This document shows positions 44,996-54,239 of a DNA stretch of 64,000 bases, in pieces. Origin of the DNA: Symsagittifera roscoffensis (lineage: Eukaryota; Xenacoelomorpha; Acoela; Convolutidae); contig NC_087068.1 in the NCBI RefSeq assembly GCF_963678635.1, forward strand, positions 10,112,027 through 10,176,026, given 5' to 3'. Each line of letters starts with the position of its first letter. Within the stretch, counting starts at the first letter, position 1. The position numbers and the translations under genes were made by a program. Below the pieces are notes generated by a model. That model ran no database searches and was not told the DNA's origin. It was given only the letters and a program-made list of their open reading frames with translations.

Positions 44996-45574
44996 TTACT
45001 CGGCTGCTTTCTCTACTGGTAACTCAGGATGACCTGGGATTGGATTTCCAGACTTCTCCAACCATCTCGTCAAGGGAAGCGCTTTGTAAGTCTCTTTGTC
45101 CAGAAACGAGAACCCTTCCTTGATTTCTGCCTCATTGGCTTGATTTTGTTCCAATCTTTCATAGAACTCGGTCTTCTTGCTGAGGCTGTCAGCATTCTGG
45201 TGTTTGTCACGCATCTTGTGCTCGATTATCATGTGATAGCCATCTAATCTCACTATCCATCTACCAATATAACTCTGATCCATCGAGTATGTCTTCAACC
45301 AGGATAACGCTCTGTTGTCCACGCGTAACTTAAAGGGAGCACTCCCCAAGTATGCGCGGTACTTTTCCACAATTGTGACTACTGCAAACATTTCTGCTTT
45401 CGGTGCACAATATTTCATCTCAGTGTCACTTAACACCTTACTGCCATTTGCAATGGGATGGAGAACGGTTCTTCCATTCCATTCCTGCTCCTGATGAAGT
45501 ATTCCTGAGATGGCTACTACTGATGCGTCTGTGTCAAGAACATACATGCCCTTTTTTGTAGGCATGCCTAGCAC
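44996..45574 (-). pseudogene. Retroelement RNase H
   Basis: 192 codons. The catalytic acids are in YVLDTDASVVAISGIL, SDTEMKYCAPKAEMFAV, FKLRVDNRALSWL and DKHQNADSLSK. It degrades the RNA strand of the RNA:DNA hybrid. The domain seems complete; the phase differs from the upstream reverse transcriptase, so a frameshift lies near 45560. Confidence 0.88.
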
Positions 45575-45872
45575 TGGCGCTTCGCTCAGTTCCCGATTTT
45601 ATGTTCTCGAAGGCAGCTTGAGCTTCATCGCTCCATTCGAACTTCTTTCCTTTGTTGCGCATCAGCTTCTGCATGGGATACACCTTGTCTGCATATCCTT
45701 TTATGACTTCACGGTAATAATTGGCAAACCCTAGCAAGCTCACGAGTTGTGTGTTCGTTCTGGGAGCCTTCCATGTCAGCAAAGCCTCTACTGCTTCCGG
45801 GTCGGCCTCACACCATGCCTGGCCACCATTCTTCCTAGATACTTCAGGATCTCGCATTCCGATGGTTTGCAT
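45534..45872 (-). pseudogene. Retroelement reverse transcriptase thumb/connection
   Basis: Carries LVSLLGFANYYREVIKGYAD and KFEWSDEAQAAFENIKS, the standard motifs after the palm. It overlaps the palm frame (45788-46354) in a different phase. Confidence 0.85.
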
Positions 45873-46692
45873 TTCAAACCTGCTCTCTTCATGCAGTCAA
45901 AGACCTCATCGAGCCGATCAATGTGGTCTTCCAGGGTGGGTGTTGCTATGACCACGTCATCCACGTAACACATCACAAGGTTCCCGTACGTTTTCGTCAC
46001 TCCGGTCAAAGCCTGAGCCATCAGTCTTTGAAAAGTGGCCGTTGCGTTGCACTGGTAAAACCCCAATCCACATGCGAATCCGGTCTTCTCTCTGTCCTTC
46101 TTCCGCAGAGGAACCTGCCAGAAGGCCGAACCCAAGTCCAGAGTGGTGAAGAATTTGGCGTCACCAAGTTTCCAGAGGCTTTCGTCTATTCGCGGTATCG
46201 GGTACACGTCTTTTATTGTCACCGTGTTCAAATAACGAAAGTCGCAACAGAACCTAATCTGCCCCCTTTCTTTTTTGCAATGACTACTCCGCAAGCCCAC
46301 GGCGTTTTCGAGGGTTCTATCAATTCGAGCAACATTTCTATCTCCGCTCGGCACGATTCCGGTTTATGTGGTGTTATTCGTCCTGCGCCTTCCCCATGGG
46401 GAACGGCGCCTTCCTCCAGTTCGATTTCGTGTTCGACGAAGTTACAACAACCGATATCCGCCTTATGTTTTGAAAATACATCCGCATTCCGATTTAAAAC
46501 CGCCCGCAATGAATTAAAATCTCCCTCGCCTATTTTCCCTTCAAACTGTTCTATTTCTTGCAAAACCGGTTTGTCAGATTCTAGTTCATATGACGAGGGG
46601 CGTTTCCGGAAAGATTTTATTTCATTAATTCTTTTTAAAATTATATCTTTATTGGCATGATAAGGGCAGTCTTTCACATTATATCTCTTCAA
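45788..46692 (-). pseudogene. Retroelement reverse transcriptase fingers and palm
   Basis: Two phases overlapping at 46228-46354. The first holds the N-terminal part with TPWACGVVIAKKKGG. The second has FCCDFRYLNTVTIKDVYPIP, FFTTLDLGSAFWQVPL (first catalytic Asp) and LVMCYVDDVVIATPTLEDHI (YxDD catalytic box). All sites needed for polymerase activity are still readable, but the frame is broken. Confidence 0.92.
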
Positions 46693-46695
46693 ATT

Positions 46696-47579
46696 TTATG
46701 TCTCTTCATAGTCGGTCCTAATCGGCAAAGCGTAACCAAGCTTCTTTCCACGCTGGATTGAAACCGTGGTGTCCAGTGTGTTCAATAACACACTGACACA
46801 CAGTCCGTTTCGAGTTACCGAGAAGCTCCGGCCTAAAATCACTAAACTTTGACTATTTGTGTTCGGTACCAAACAAACCTGTTTACTATCACTTAACGAG
46901 TTTAAATTTCTCATTCTAAAAGTTGCTACTACAGCTTATCCCGGCTTTAGTTTTACCGTTCTGTCTAAAAAGATTGGTACCTTTTTTTCATCTGTTATTA
47001 TCCTATTAACTGGTTTCTTAACATACTTCCGGTCCGGGTTTCTAATCCTTATTAGGGCGTTGTTCAAGTCAATCATAACGTCGAAATTCCTGACAAAATC
47101 TCTAACAAGATGAACTGGTCGGAGTCATCCAAGTTCTCTACCACCACGAAGCTCATCCAAAGATCCCGTCCTCCCCTGTGGGGGACCATTATTGGTGTCC
47201 TTCCGGCTACGTAAATCGCTCCTCGATTGGCTGCCGCTAGTCGGAGATTCGTCGAAATTAGGTCTTCCCTCGTGAAGCCCAGTTTTTTCCAATTTTTAAT
47301 CGGCATCACGCTCACTACCGCTCCTGTGTCCAGAAGCACTGTGAGCCCGACTTCCTTCCCGTTGATGTCGAGCAGATGTTCAGTCACATCTGCTTCGTAT
47401 CCAATGTGAACCGCGTCTTGTTCCATTATTGCGTCATGACCTATCCTACGGACTTTAAGTTCTTCTTCACCCAGATAGATTTGCCCTATTTGGTCACTGT
47501 CTGCCGTCACGTAGGTCCTAGTGTACATACTGATCTCATCCACGTTCAGCATCACTTGATATGGTCCATAGACTTCCAC
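46696..47579 (-). pseudogene. Retroelement aspartic protease and connector
   Basis: 47579-47073 carries LTVLLDTGAVVSVMPIKNWK, the DTG active site of a retropepsin-like protease that would work as a dimer. A frameshift and one in-frame TAA (about 46937-46939) separate it from the connector frame ending at 46696, which contains a second beta-rich stretch (LVILGRSFSVTRNGLCVSVL). Confidence 0.82.
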
Positions 47580-47772
47580 GTAGCGCCCGTGAAGTTTTTT
47601 TTATTCGAGGGCCACCCGTTGTCAGTAGCGCTCGCACAGCTCTTGACTCAGTGCGTGGCTCCATGGGTCTCAGATAATTTGCATATGCATCCAAATGCAT
47701 CAAAGTGAATTCTGATGGTTTACTGAGATTTCTGATTACCTGGTGTCCTGCCACCGAGATTATCGATTGTAT

Positions 47773-49020
47773 TTAACTTCCCTGTGGCACCATATCGAAC
47801 GTTTTCCTGGAGATCACATTTAGTTTCATGCTCAAACTGCTTGGTGCTTTCGTTTCTTCGACTTCTGATGCCTCGAAGGCGTTCAACTTTTCCTGAAATT
47901 TCTCATTCTCCAATTCGAGCTTCACCGTTTCTTCGATCTCCTTTGTTACTAATTCTTGCTGGACTCTGTTCAGAGCATCCCTCGGGTCTGCCATATAGTC
48001 TACCTTGAAGTCATCCACTGCAGTCACCGGTTCCGGTTCACGTATGTCTTCCGTTACCGCCTGCATCTTCTTCGTTGCCAGCTCTTGCGGTTTCTCTTTT
48101 CTGCGTGCCTCCGCTTCACTCAACAGGCGAGCCTTGCTGGCTTTCACACCCAATAAAGCTTCCTCATGCCTTAGATGTTTGATGTCTGCCACAGCATCCC
48201 AGAATTGTGGAAAATCCGATTTAAGTTGACCCTCCAAGTTACAAAAGAAACACCTTGGGCCGAATTTCGCAATAACTCCTTTCTTGAAATCTTTATGATC
48301 GACCTCTGACGCATCTTCATCTTTGAGGCTAAAGCCTATTGCTTTCATGCCCTGTTTGTAAGTTGGGCATGCTGACACATGATGGTCCGTCGAACTGCAA
48401 TTTGCACAAGAGCGTCTCTTTTCTATATCGTCCCTTGGCTTATACCAGTTGTTTCTTTGGTTTCCTGGTCCATTGTTAAAATTGCCATAATTGTTTTTAT
48501 AATATCCAGATCTCGATGGAGGCTTCAGCAAAAGATATTCTTTTGAGTTGAGTCTCAACTCCTCTGGTGTCGGCGCATTGATTGAATGTCGGCAAAGTGG
48601 TGTGTAATGTGTCGCCAACATTGTTCGAAGCTCATCATTATTCACACCATCGATGAATTTTGAGGCTAATGCCAGGTTCATCCTTCTGTTCGACTCATCT
48701 GGTTGGCTACGCCTTCTCAGCATTTCCAGATCGTTTAGAAACTTGTCTATCGTCTCATCTTCACATTGCCTCCGTTTCTCGAAGCGCATCATTGCTTGGT
48801 GTCCCTGCACCCCTGAGCCGAAAGGATTTAACAATATTTCAAAGATTTTCCCGCTGGTATTGCTTTTTGGCCATCACACAGTTCAGGGCTGTCCCTTCCA
48901 AGTTGCTGGTCAGCGCACTGCATTCTTGTCTTTCTGACAAGTCCTCTTCTTCGAAATGCAGTTTCCTTACCTCTATCCAGGTATCAATACAGCCATCAGA
49001 TCGTCTTTATAGCATCTTGG
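47773..49020 (-). pseudogene. Retroelement gag, capsid-like part and zinc knuckle
   Basis: The upstream part (49020-48834, other phase) has LTSNLEGTALNCVMAKKQYQ and then the ILLNPFG region, the typical retrotransposon gag core. The 353-codon frame continues with FLNDLEMLRRRSQPDESNRR and LRTMLATHYTPL, a Tyr/Asn/Gly-rich spacer and one intact CCHC knuckle, CANCSSTDHHVSAC (CX2CX4HX4C), at about residue 140. A second knuckle (CFFCNLEGQLKSDF) has lost its His and last Cys. An acidic coiled-coil-like tail ends the protein. Confidence 0.85.
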
Positions 49021-49100
49021 TTTCTTACAAACCCTTCTGGACTTTTCACTACGTTCATTGGTCCTCGACAGCCTCGTAAGAAATGTTTCCAGGGACCTGT

Positions 49101-49493
49101 TTAGAGGTTCAAAGGCTGTGGCCATTGATGCCGCGTCTCTCTAATGTCCCGCTTGAGTATCTTCGCCACCTGATAAGGGCTCCGGATTTTCCCTCCTGTC
49201 CGACTCGCTGGGATTATTTCTTCCTTGGCTCGCATGACTCCTGTTCCTGGAATCACATCTCTCAGTCGCATGTGTATCTTGCGCTGGTCTTTCGTTAGAG
49301 GTCTGTCTGTTGCCAGTTGAATTTCCTCTGTTATTTGGGCCCCGGGGTCTATTGTCCCCTGTGGTATAGCCTGATGAACTGCCCCTTCCTCTAGTGGATC
49401 AATATGTCCTTCTCCTATTCTGCTGCTCGTTGAAGTTCTTCCTCGGCTCCCTACTGGGTTCTCCCCAAGTCGATTCCTCATTTTTTGATCCAC
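49101..49493 (-). pseudogene. Retroelement gag, middle segment in another phase
   Basis: 130 codons overlapping the end of the N-terminal gag frame; Gly-, Arg- and Pro-rich, of uncertain reality as protein. It could simply be the continuation of gag after a frameshift near 49400-49490. Stops at 49101. Confidence 0.4.
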
Positions 49494-50793
49494 TCCTGCT
49501 GCCTAGTAGCCCATCCAATCTATCCATGATAGCCTGAGTTCGCCTCTCCATCATCGCATCTATCTTCGTGTCAAGAGTTCCAAGAGTCTGCTCTTGTTGA
49601 ATTCTCAACTTCTCTATATCGTCTCTTAATCGTAAATCTCTTTGCTCAGCCTCCCTAGTCAATCGCCACAGGTTCTTCGCTAAGTGTTCATCCGTTCTCT
49701 CCTTCAAGCGTTTTTCGCTTCTGCTAGCTTCTTGTCTGTTGCGGTTGATCTCTTCCCGCAGACTTTCTCTCTCGACGTGGACTGCCCTTTCCAGCTCACT
49801 CATTCTTATGGACATCTGTTCATTCTGTTCTCCTATTCTGCCCACTATGTTGGTCAAGGCTTCTTCAATTGATGCTCCGTTTTCCACAATTGGTGTCACA
49901 AGTGGTGGTATCACCCTGTCGATCCCAGGTAGTTTGGTTCTGGTCGAGATTCGGGCTTTGATTCTCTGCCTCGACGTCTTTTCACTATCCACCTCTGGAT
50001 CCGCCGGTGCGTTGCTTAGCCCTGTTTTCCTACTCTGCCCAGTTCGCATTTCCGATTTCGTTATATTCACAAAGTCTCTTGACTGGCCTGATCCTTTTGT
50101 GGCATTGCTTATTGTCCTCACCACGCCAAATTGGTCCATGGTACCAGTCTCTCTATTGGTGTATGCGCCATTCTCCTGAGTCGAGCTATTGAGGCTGACT
50201 TGAGATCCGAAGTCATCTTGCCCGTCATCGTCCCCTTCTTCTTGCTTGGTTTCTGCTTCATCGCCTGTACCCGTTCCCATAGTAAATGGAAAGAAGTTTC
50301 CTAAAGTGTTCTTCACTCTTTCTGAAAACGATGAGGACGTTGCCGGTTTTTCCGTCATGCCAACCATCATGGTGTTGTCTGTGGGTGATCCTGTAGTCGC
50401 CACATTTTCAGTAGAGATGTCGGACAGTTCCGACATCTCTTCTCGTTCCAAGGTCCCGGTGGAAGTGGCAAAATCTTGGCCTTGTTCTACCGGAGTAGAT
50501 TCACTCGCCAATCTTCTGTTTCCTCTCCCTTCCGGTCCATGTCCCCCCTGGTTCTCATCCATGGCAGGGTCTAAATGGACCTCTACCTCTAACTTTGCCT
50601 TTAGTCCTTCTGATGACTTTTGACTCCTGGTTGCAACCATTATGCCTGAAACTTTCTTCCCTTTGTCGGTCCGGGTTCGTGTGATCTTTTCCACAAAAGG
50701 GCCAATCATTGCTTTTCTCTGTTTCTCTGGTATGAATTTCCTGGAGCTATCACCTAGTTTAGGTATCCTTGACTTGTCTAGACTCATTTTCAA
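49399..50793 (-). CDS. Retroelement gag, N-terminal part
   Basis: 464 codons from the first ATG after the leader (MKMSLDKSRIPKLGD). Residues 1-300 are hydrophilic and low-complexity (Ser, Thr, Gly, Glu). Residues about 310-430 form a long coiled coil (EEALTNIVGRIGEQNEQMSI, ELERAVHVERESLREEINRN, QRDLRLRDDIEKLRIQQEQT), which would drive assembly. The end is Arg-rich. A 12-bp perfect hairpin lies in its coding sequence (50413-50440). Confidence 0.75.
   Translation of the reverse strand: MKMSLDKSRIPKLGDSSRKFIPEKQRKAMIGPFVEKITRTRTDKGKKVSGIMVATRSQKSSEGLKAKLEVEVHLDPAMDENQGGHGPEGRGNRRLASESTPVEQGQDFATSTGTLEREEMSELSDISTENVATTGSPTDNTMMVGMTEKPATSSSFSERVKNTLGNFFPFTMGTGTGDEAETKQEEGDDDGQDDFGSQVSLNSSTQENGAYTNRETGTMDQFGVVRTISNATKGSGQSRDFVNITKSEMRTGQSRKTGLSNAPADPEVDSEKTSRQRIKARISTRTKLPGIDRVIPPLVTPIVENGASIEEALTNIVGRIGEQNEQMSIRMSELERAVHVERESLREEINRNRQEASRSEKRLKERTDEHLAKNLWRLTREAEQRDLRLRDDIEKLRIQQEQTLGTLDTKIDAMMERRTQAIMDRLDGLLGSRSGSKNEESTWGEPSREPRKNFNEQQNRRRTY
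50413..50440. repeat. 12-bp perfect stem, 4-nt loop, inside gag coding sequence
   Basis: AGAGATGTCGGA, loop, TCCGACATCTCT. On the minus strand it encodes part of EMSELSDISTE. Perfect stems of this length inside coding DNA are unusual; in retroelement RNA they can serve packaging or translation control. Confidence 0.8.
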
Positions 50794-51540
50794 TTTACCA
50801 CTTCTTATTGCCTATACACTCAATTCGATTGATAGTGTCCTTTTAATCTGACTACTGATAATAATAATAAAACACAATAAATTCCAAAAGTTTCACTTAA
50901 ATAGTGACCACGAATCCTTTTATGTTATCACAGTACAGCGTGTATACAATTTATTCACAATAATCGATTATTAGTTGCAAGATATGAAGCTAGCACAGTC
51001 TGATGATATCAATTATTTTTAAAAGATAGTGTTTTACTAACCCAATCAAGCACAAATATTATTTAATTGAAACCAAACATGAAGAAAATAAAAAAAATTT
51101 TAAAGAAAAACGCATGTGTTTTGTATTTTCGTCAATTGCAATATGATAGTCGAACTTGTTTCTAAAGAAAGAACTATCCCTGCTTGGTGCTGCACCAAAC
51201 AGACAAAACTTGAAGGCAGTAATTTTCTCAAGTGGGCGTCTATTGCACCCACCGAGTCCTGTGTTACCTACCTGCCTTCGAATTGCCCGAGCCAAAACCT
51301 ACTAAAATCCTCAGGGCAATCAATTTCCCAAAAGTGATTTAGATTTCAATCCACACAAATCAGTTACAAACTCTTTTTCAATTTAGACATAGTAACGCGA
51401 ATATCCGAGTTTAGACCTGTCTTGTTTTGGTCTGGTCTTTTATGAAGGACAAGTTACCAGTGCAGTCACTGGTTCCTAGCCTGTCTCTTAATAACTTAAT
51501 ACCTTTCACTATTATCTTTTCTTCTGTCTACTTAGGTCTT
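50794..51540. other. Leader between tandem array and gag
   Basis: No gene seen; AT-rich, unlike the coding block. It should contain the translation leader for gag. Confidence 0.4.
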
Positions 51541-51547
51541 AACAAAA

Positions 51548-51950
51548 TTAGTACCCATCCGGATTGGCAGAAATAGTACTCCTCCGGATTGACAAAAACA
51601 GTAACCCTCCGGATTGGCAAAATTGGTACCCCTCTGGATTGGCAAAATTAGTACCCCTCCCGATTGGCAAAATTGGGACCCCTCCGGATGGGCAAAATTG
51701 GAACCCCTCTGAGTTGGCAAAATTGGGACCCCTCCGGATTGGCAAAATTGGGACCCTTCCGGATTGGCAAAATTTGGACCCCTTCGGATTGGCAAAGTTG
51801 GGACCCCTCCGGATTGGCAAAATTGGGACCCTTCCGGATTGGCAAAATTGGGACCGCTCCGGATTGGCAAAATTGGGACCCCTCCGGATTGGCAAAAATA
51901 GTACCCTTCCGGATTGGCAAAATTGGGACCCCTCCGGGTTTGTAAAAATA
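51548..51950. repeat. 25-bp tandem array (about 16 units) upstream of gag
   Basis: Unit CCTCCGGATTGGCAAAATTG plus GGACC, spaced exactly 25 bp for most of the array, with variants (GTA for GGA, TTCC for CTCC, GGGTT for GGATT). Because 25 is not a multiple of 3 and the unit has few stops, long open frames appear in several phases on both strands; they are by-products and not genes. Confidence 0.95.
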
Positions 51951-53921
51951 GCTTTTCAGACACTTCCAAAATTTTCACCCGATACCCATCCGTATACGTT
52001 CTCCGATGCTATTATGCTGTTTGTATTAACTAGGAAGGGTGTATTTTCTTTTCCCTAGACCCTTCCGGATTGAAGCTAAGCCTCTTATTTGACAATTCAC
52101 ATTACTAGCCCAGTTTCGACTCGACTATGGTCTTCTGGTTCCCTTGGCCTTCCCTTTTTGTCTAGAACAGCGTAAAATTGCCTTATTCAACCGTTGCTAC
52201 TCTTTGGTAGGGGTGTAAGGGCTTTCCAAAATTTTTTTATAAAACGTGAAGGGTCTACCTTCCCGAATTAGTGAATTTGCTAAAAACAATCTTAAATAGT
52301 TTTCAGGCTCACTTTCTTAATTAATTGATGGTTCTATGAGTAAGCTCATTTAATTTCTGATCTAATGAAACCAAGATCAACTAGATCTGTTTAGTAGTTC
52401 CAAAGTTATTACCAAAAACGTCTTTTTTCTAAAATCAAAAAATTTTCTCTCTAATAGGTTCCGCCTAACTTTTTTTCGCAATTCTGTTCTTTTTGACCTA
52501 AAAAATATTGATCCGAGCTCAGAAGGCCTAAACTCTTCTATTTCAATGCAAAAAACCTGATCTAAAACCTTCCAGCTGAAAAAATTTGCCAAAAACAGTG
52601 CTATTTGGACCCCTCCGGATTAATGAATCCACTAAATCAAACACGTTAAGTTCGATTTCACTGTAACCCGGAAGGTTATCGGCAAATGGGTTTTTAAACC
52701 TGTCGATTCACTAGTGAAGGTTGTCCGAACAACAATTTTTACTATCTTAACTCAAAAATTTCAAAAAGTTTTCCTATTTTGTAGCGTTTCGTTTCTTCAA
52801 AAAATAAAAATTTCGGTTTTTGGTACCCAATTAGTTCCAACCCTTTCTGAACTATACTTCACCGGTTCTACCTATTATACTAGTACAATTACAATGTAAC
52901 TCACTAATTTAGGGCTTTTTTCCGTTTGAAAAAATATCGATATCTCAAAAATCGCGATTTGTGGGGGGATCAAATTATCGCTATTTTGACCCTAAAAGCC
53001 GGTCTACTTAGTGTGTTTGTTACTGAAAAACTGTATAGGAGTATTAATATTGGAACTGTAAATAAAAATACTAGTAATACTATACCCCTCCGGGCTTGTT
53101 CAATCTCCGAATTAAGGTGCTTAACTCGGAAATTCGCAGTTCGGTGAAGGGTCACTACAGTGCAGTCACTGTCGAGCCCCCCACAGAGTAATATCTTACT
53201 TTTTGCACCAAAAGGGATACAAAACTTTCAACGATACCCAACAGTCGAATGTTGTTGTCCTTGAGCCCCTTCTTGTCTCTCCTTGTACTGCTTGCCGGAT
53301 CAGTCTTCTCCCAAGACCCCTCCGGATTGAGCGCAAATAAGCTGACCCTTCCGGATTGAGCGCAAATTAGCATTAACGTACTTAAATACTCAAACAACCC
53401 TACAGGACAAGCCTCACAAACGGGCTACAAAATTGATCGTAACAATCCTGACTGATATAAATGCCTGTAACAACAATATATCTATCAACAACAAACGGGA
53501 GGGTCGGATCACATCTTGTCTGGGGTGATGATTTCTACTGATTTTTTACTTTTCAACTGTTTTTAGTTTTTTTTTCGGTTATTTTTTATGTTTTTTGTTT
53601 TTCTTTGGTACTAAAATACTTTTTGTTTGGTTTGTTGTATATCTTTAAGTGTTTTTGCTCACAGACTTCTCAGGGAACGAGGGGACGACCAACCCCCCAC
53701 CCTTCCTGGTTCGTGAATTTTCGGTCTTAACTAGGTTAAAAAACTATTCACGGGAATCCGGAAGGCTTCGGCGGTCCGAACTGCCCTTCCACTCCGGCGG
53801 TTAGGGCCTTATTAAGGCGTTATTATGAGCATCCGCTCGGCGCGGAGTGCTCGTTAACGGTCCTGCCGGTCATGATGCTAAAAAGAATAACACCCAGGAG
53901 CGCCATAAAAACATCTATCTA
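51951..53921. other. Retroelement leader / possible LTR region with scattered motif copies
   Basis: No coding potential. The core ACCCYTCCGGATTG of the 25-bp array reappears singly at about 52060, 52610 and twice at about 53310-53360, with a weaker form at 53087. 53500-53650 is a T-rich tract; 53680-53900 is GC-rich (CCGGAAGGCTTCGGCGGTCC and TCCGCTCGGCGCGGAGTGCT). Confidence 0.55.
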
Positions 53922-54239
53922 ACATTCGCCCGGAAGTACATATCGACGGGAAAAAAAGCTAGGTTCTAAAACGACTGGCTAGCGTCTAAACACAGCTCTA
54001 CATGCTTTTCACCGTCTCTGCCTAAGCCAGTTCTTTTGGTGGTCTTTCTAACATCGGGTCGACAAAAACGTTACTGCTTTCGGCTTCGGTCAAAACACTC
54101 AAATTAACTTAACTATATGCAAGAATAGTGAGCTCATAGCTGGGTCTCAGTATCTCCAGACCACTAGTCCACTCTTAAAAAAGGGGTACTATTATGTACT
54201 ATTTTACTACTGTTTTTGTTCAGTAGATAAAAATCATCA
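53922..54239. repeat. R30-related repeat, right flank of the large retroelement
   Basis: About 318 bp, same orientation as 33773-34090 and closer to it than either is to the copies at 30-33 kb. Read on the minus strand it starts TGATGATTTTTATCTACTG. It is a candidate 5' LTR of the retroelement, though the inner ends do not show the expected CA. Confidence 0.7.

Larger units (their letters stand above)
35511..50793 (-). mobile_element. Large decayed Ty3/Gypsy-type retroelement with an extra 3' coding module
   Basis: Read on the minus strand: gag, protease, reverse transcriptase, RNase H, integrase with GPY/F-like tail. This order (integrase last) and the tail define the Ty3/Gypsy group. After the integrase and an acidic tail there is an AT-rich gap (40921-41312), then about 5.4 kb of further coding sequence of another kind. 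The block is GC-richer than its surroundings and its coding strand is purine-rich throughout. Reading frames are cut by frameshifts and at least four in-frame stops (at 46.9, 39.2, 38.8 and 36.5 kb), yet key motifs survive, so decay is moderate. Boundaries are uncertain. Direct repeats of about 320 bp at 33773-34090 and 53922-54239 flank it and might be (parts of) its long terminal repeats. Confidence 0.85.

Noticed and set aside
35500-50851. Numerous plus-strand open frames of 60-245 codons (for example 36148-36726 and 45923-46660)
   Set aside because: All lie opposite minus-strand retroelement coding sequence, whose motifs are unambiguous; the plus-strand frames show none.
51532-52058. Open frames of 90-164 codons on both strands
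   Set aside because: By-products of the 25-bp tandem array; same repeat read in different phases.
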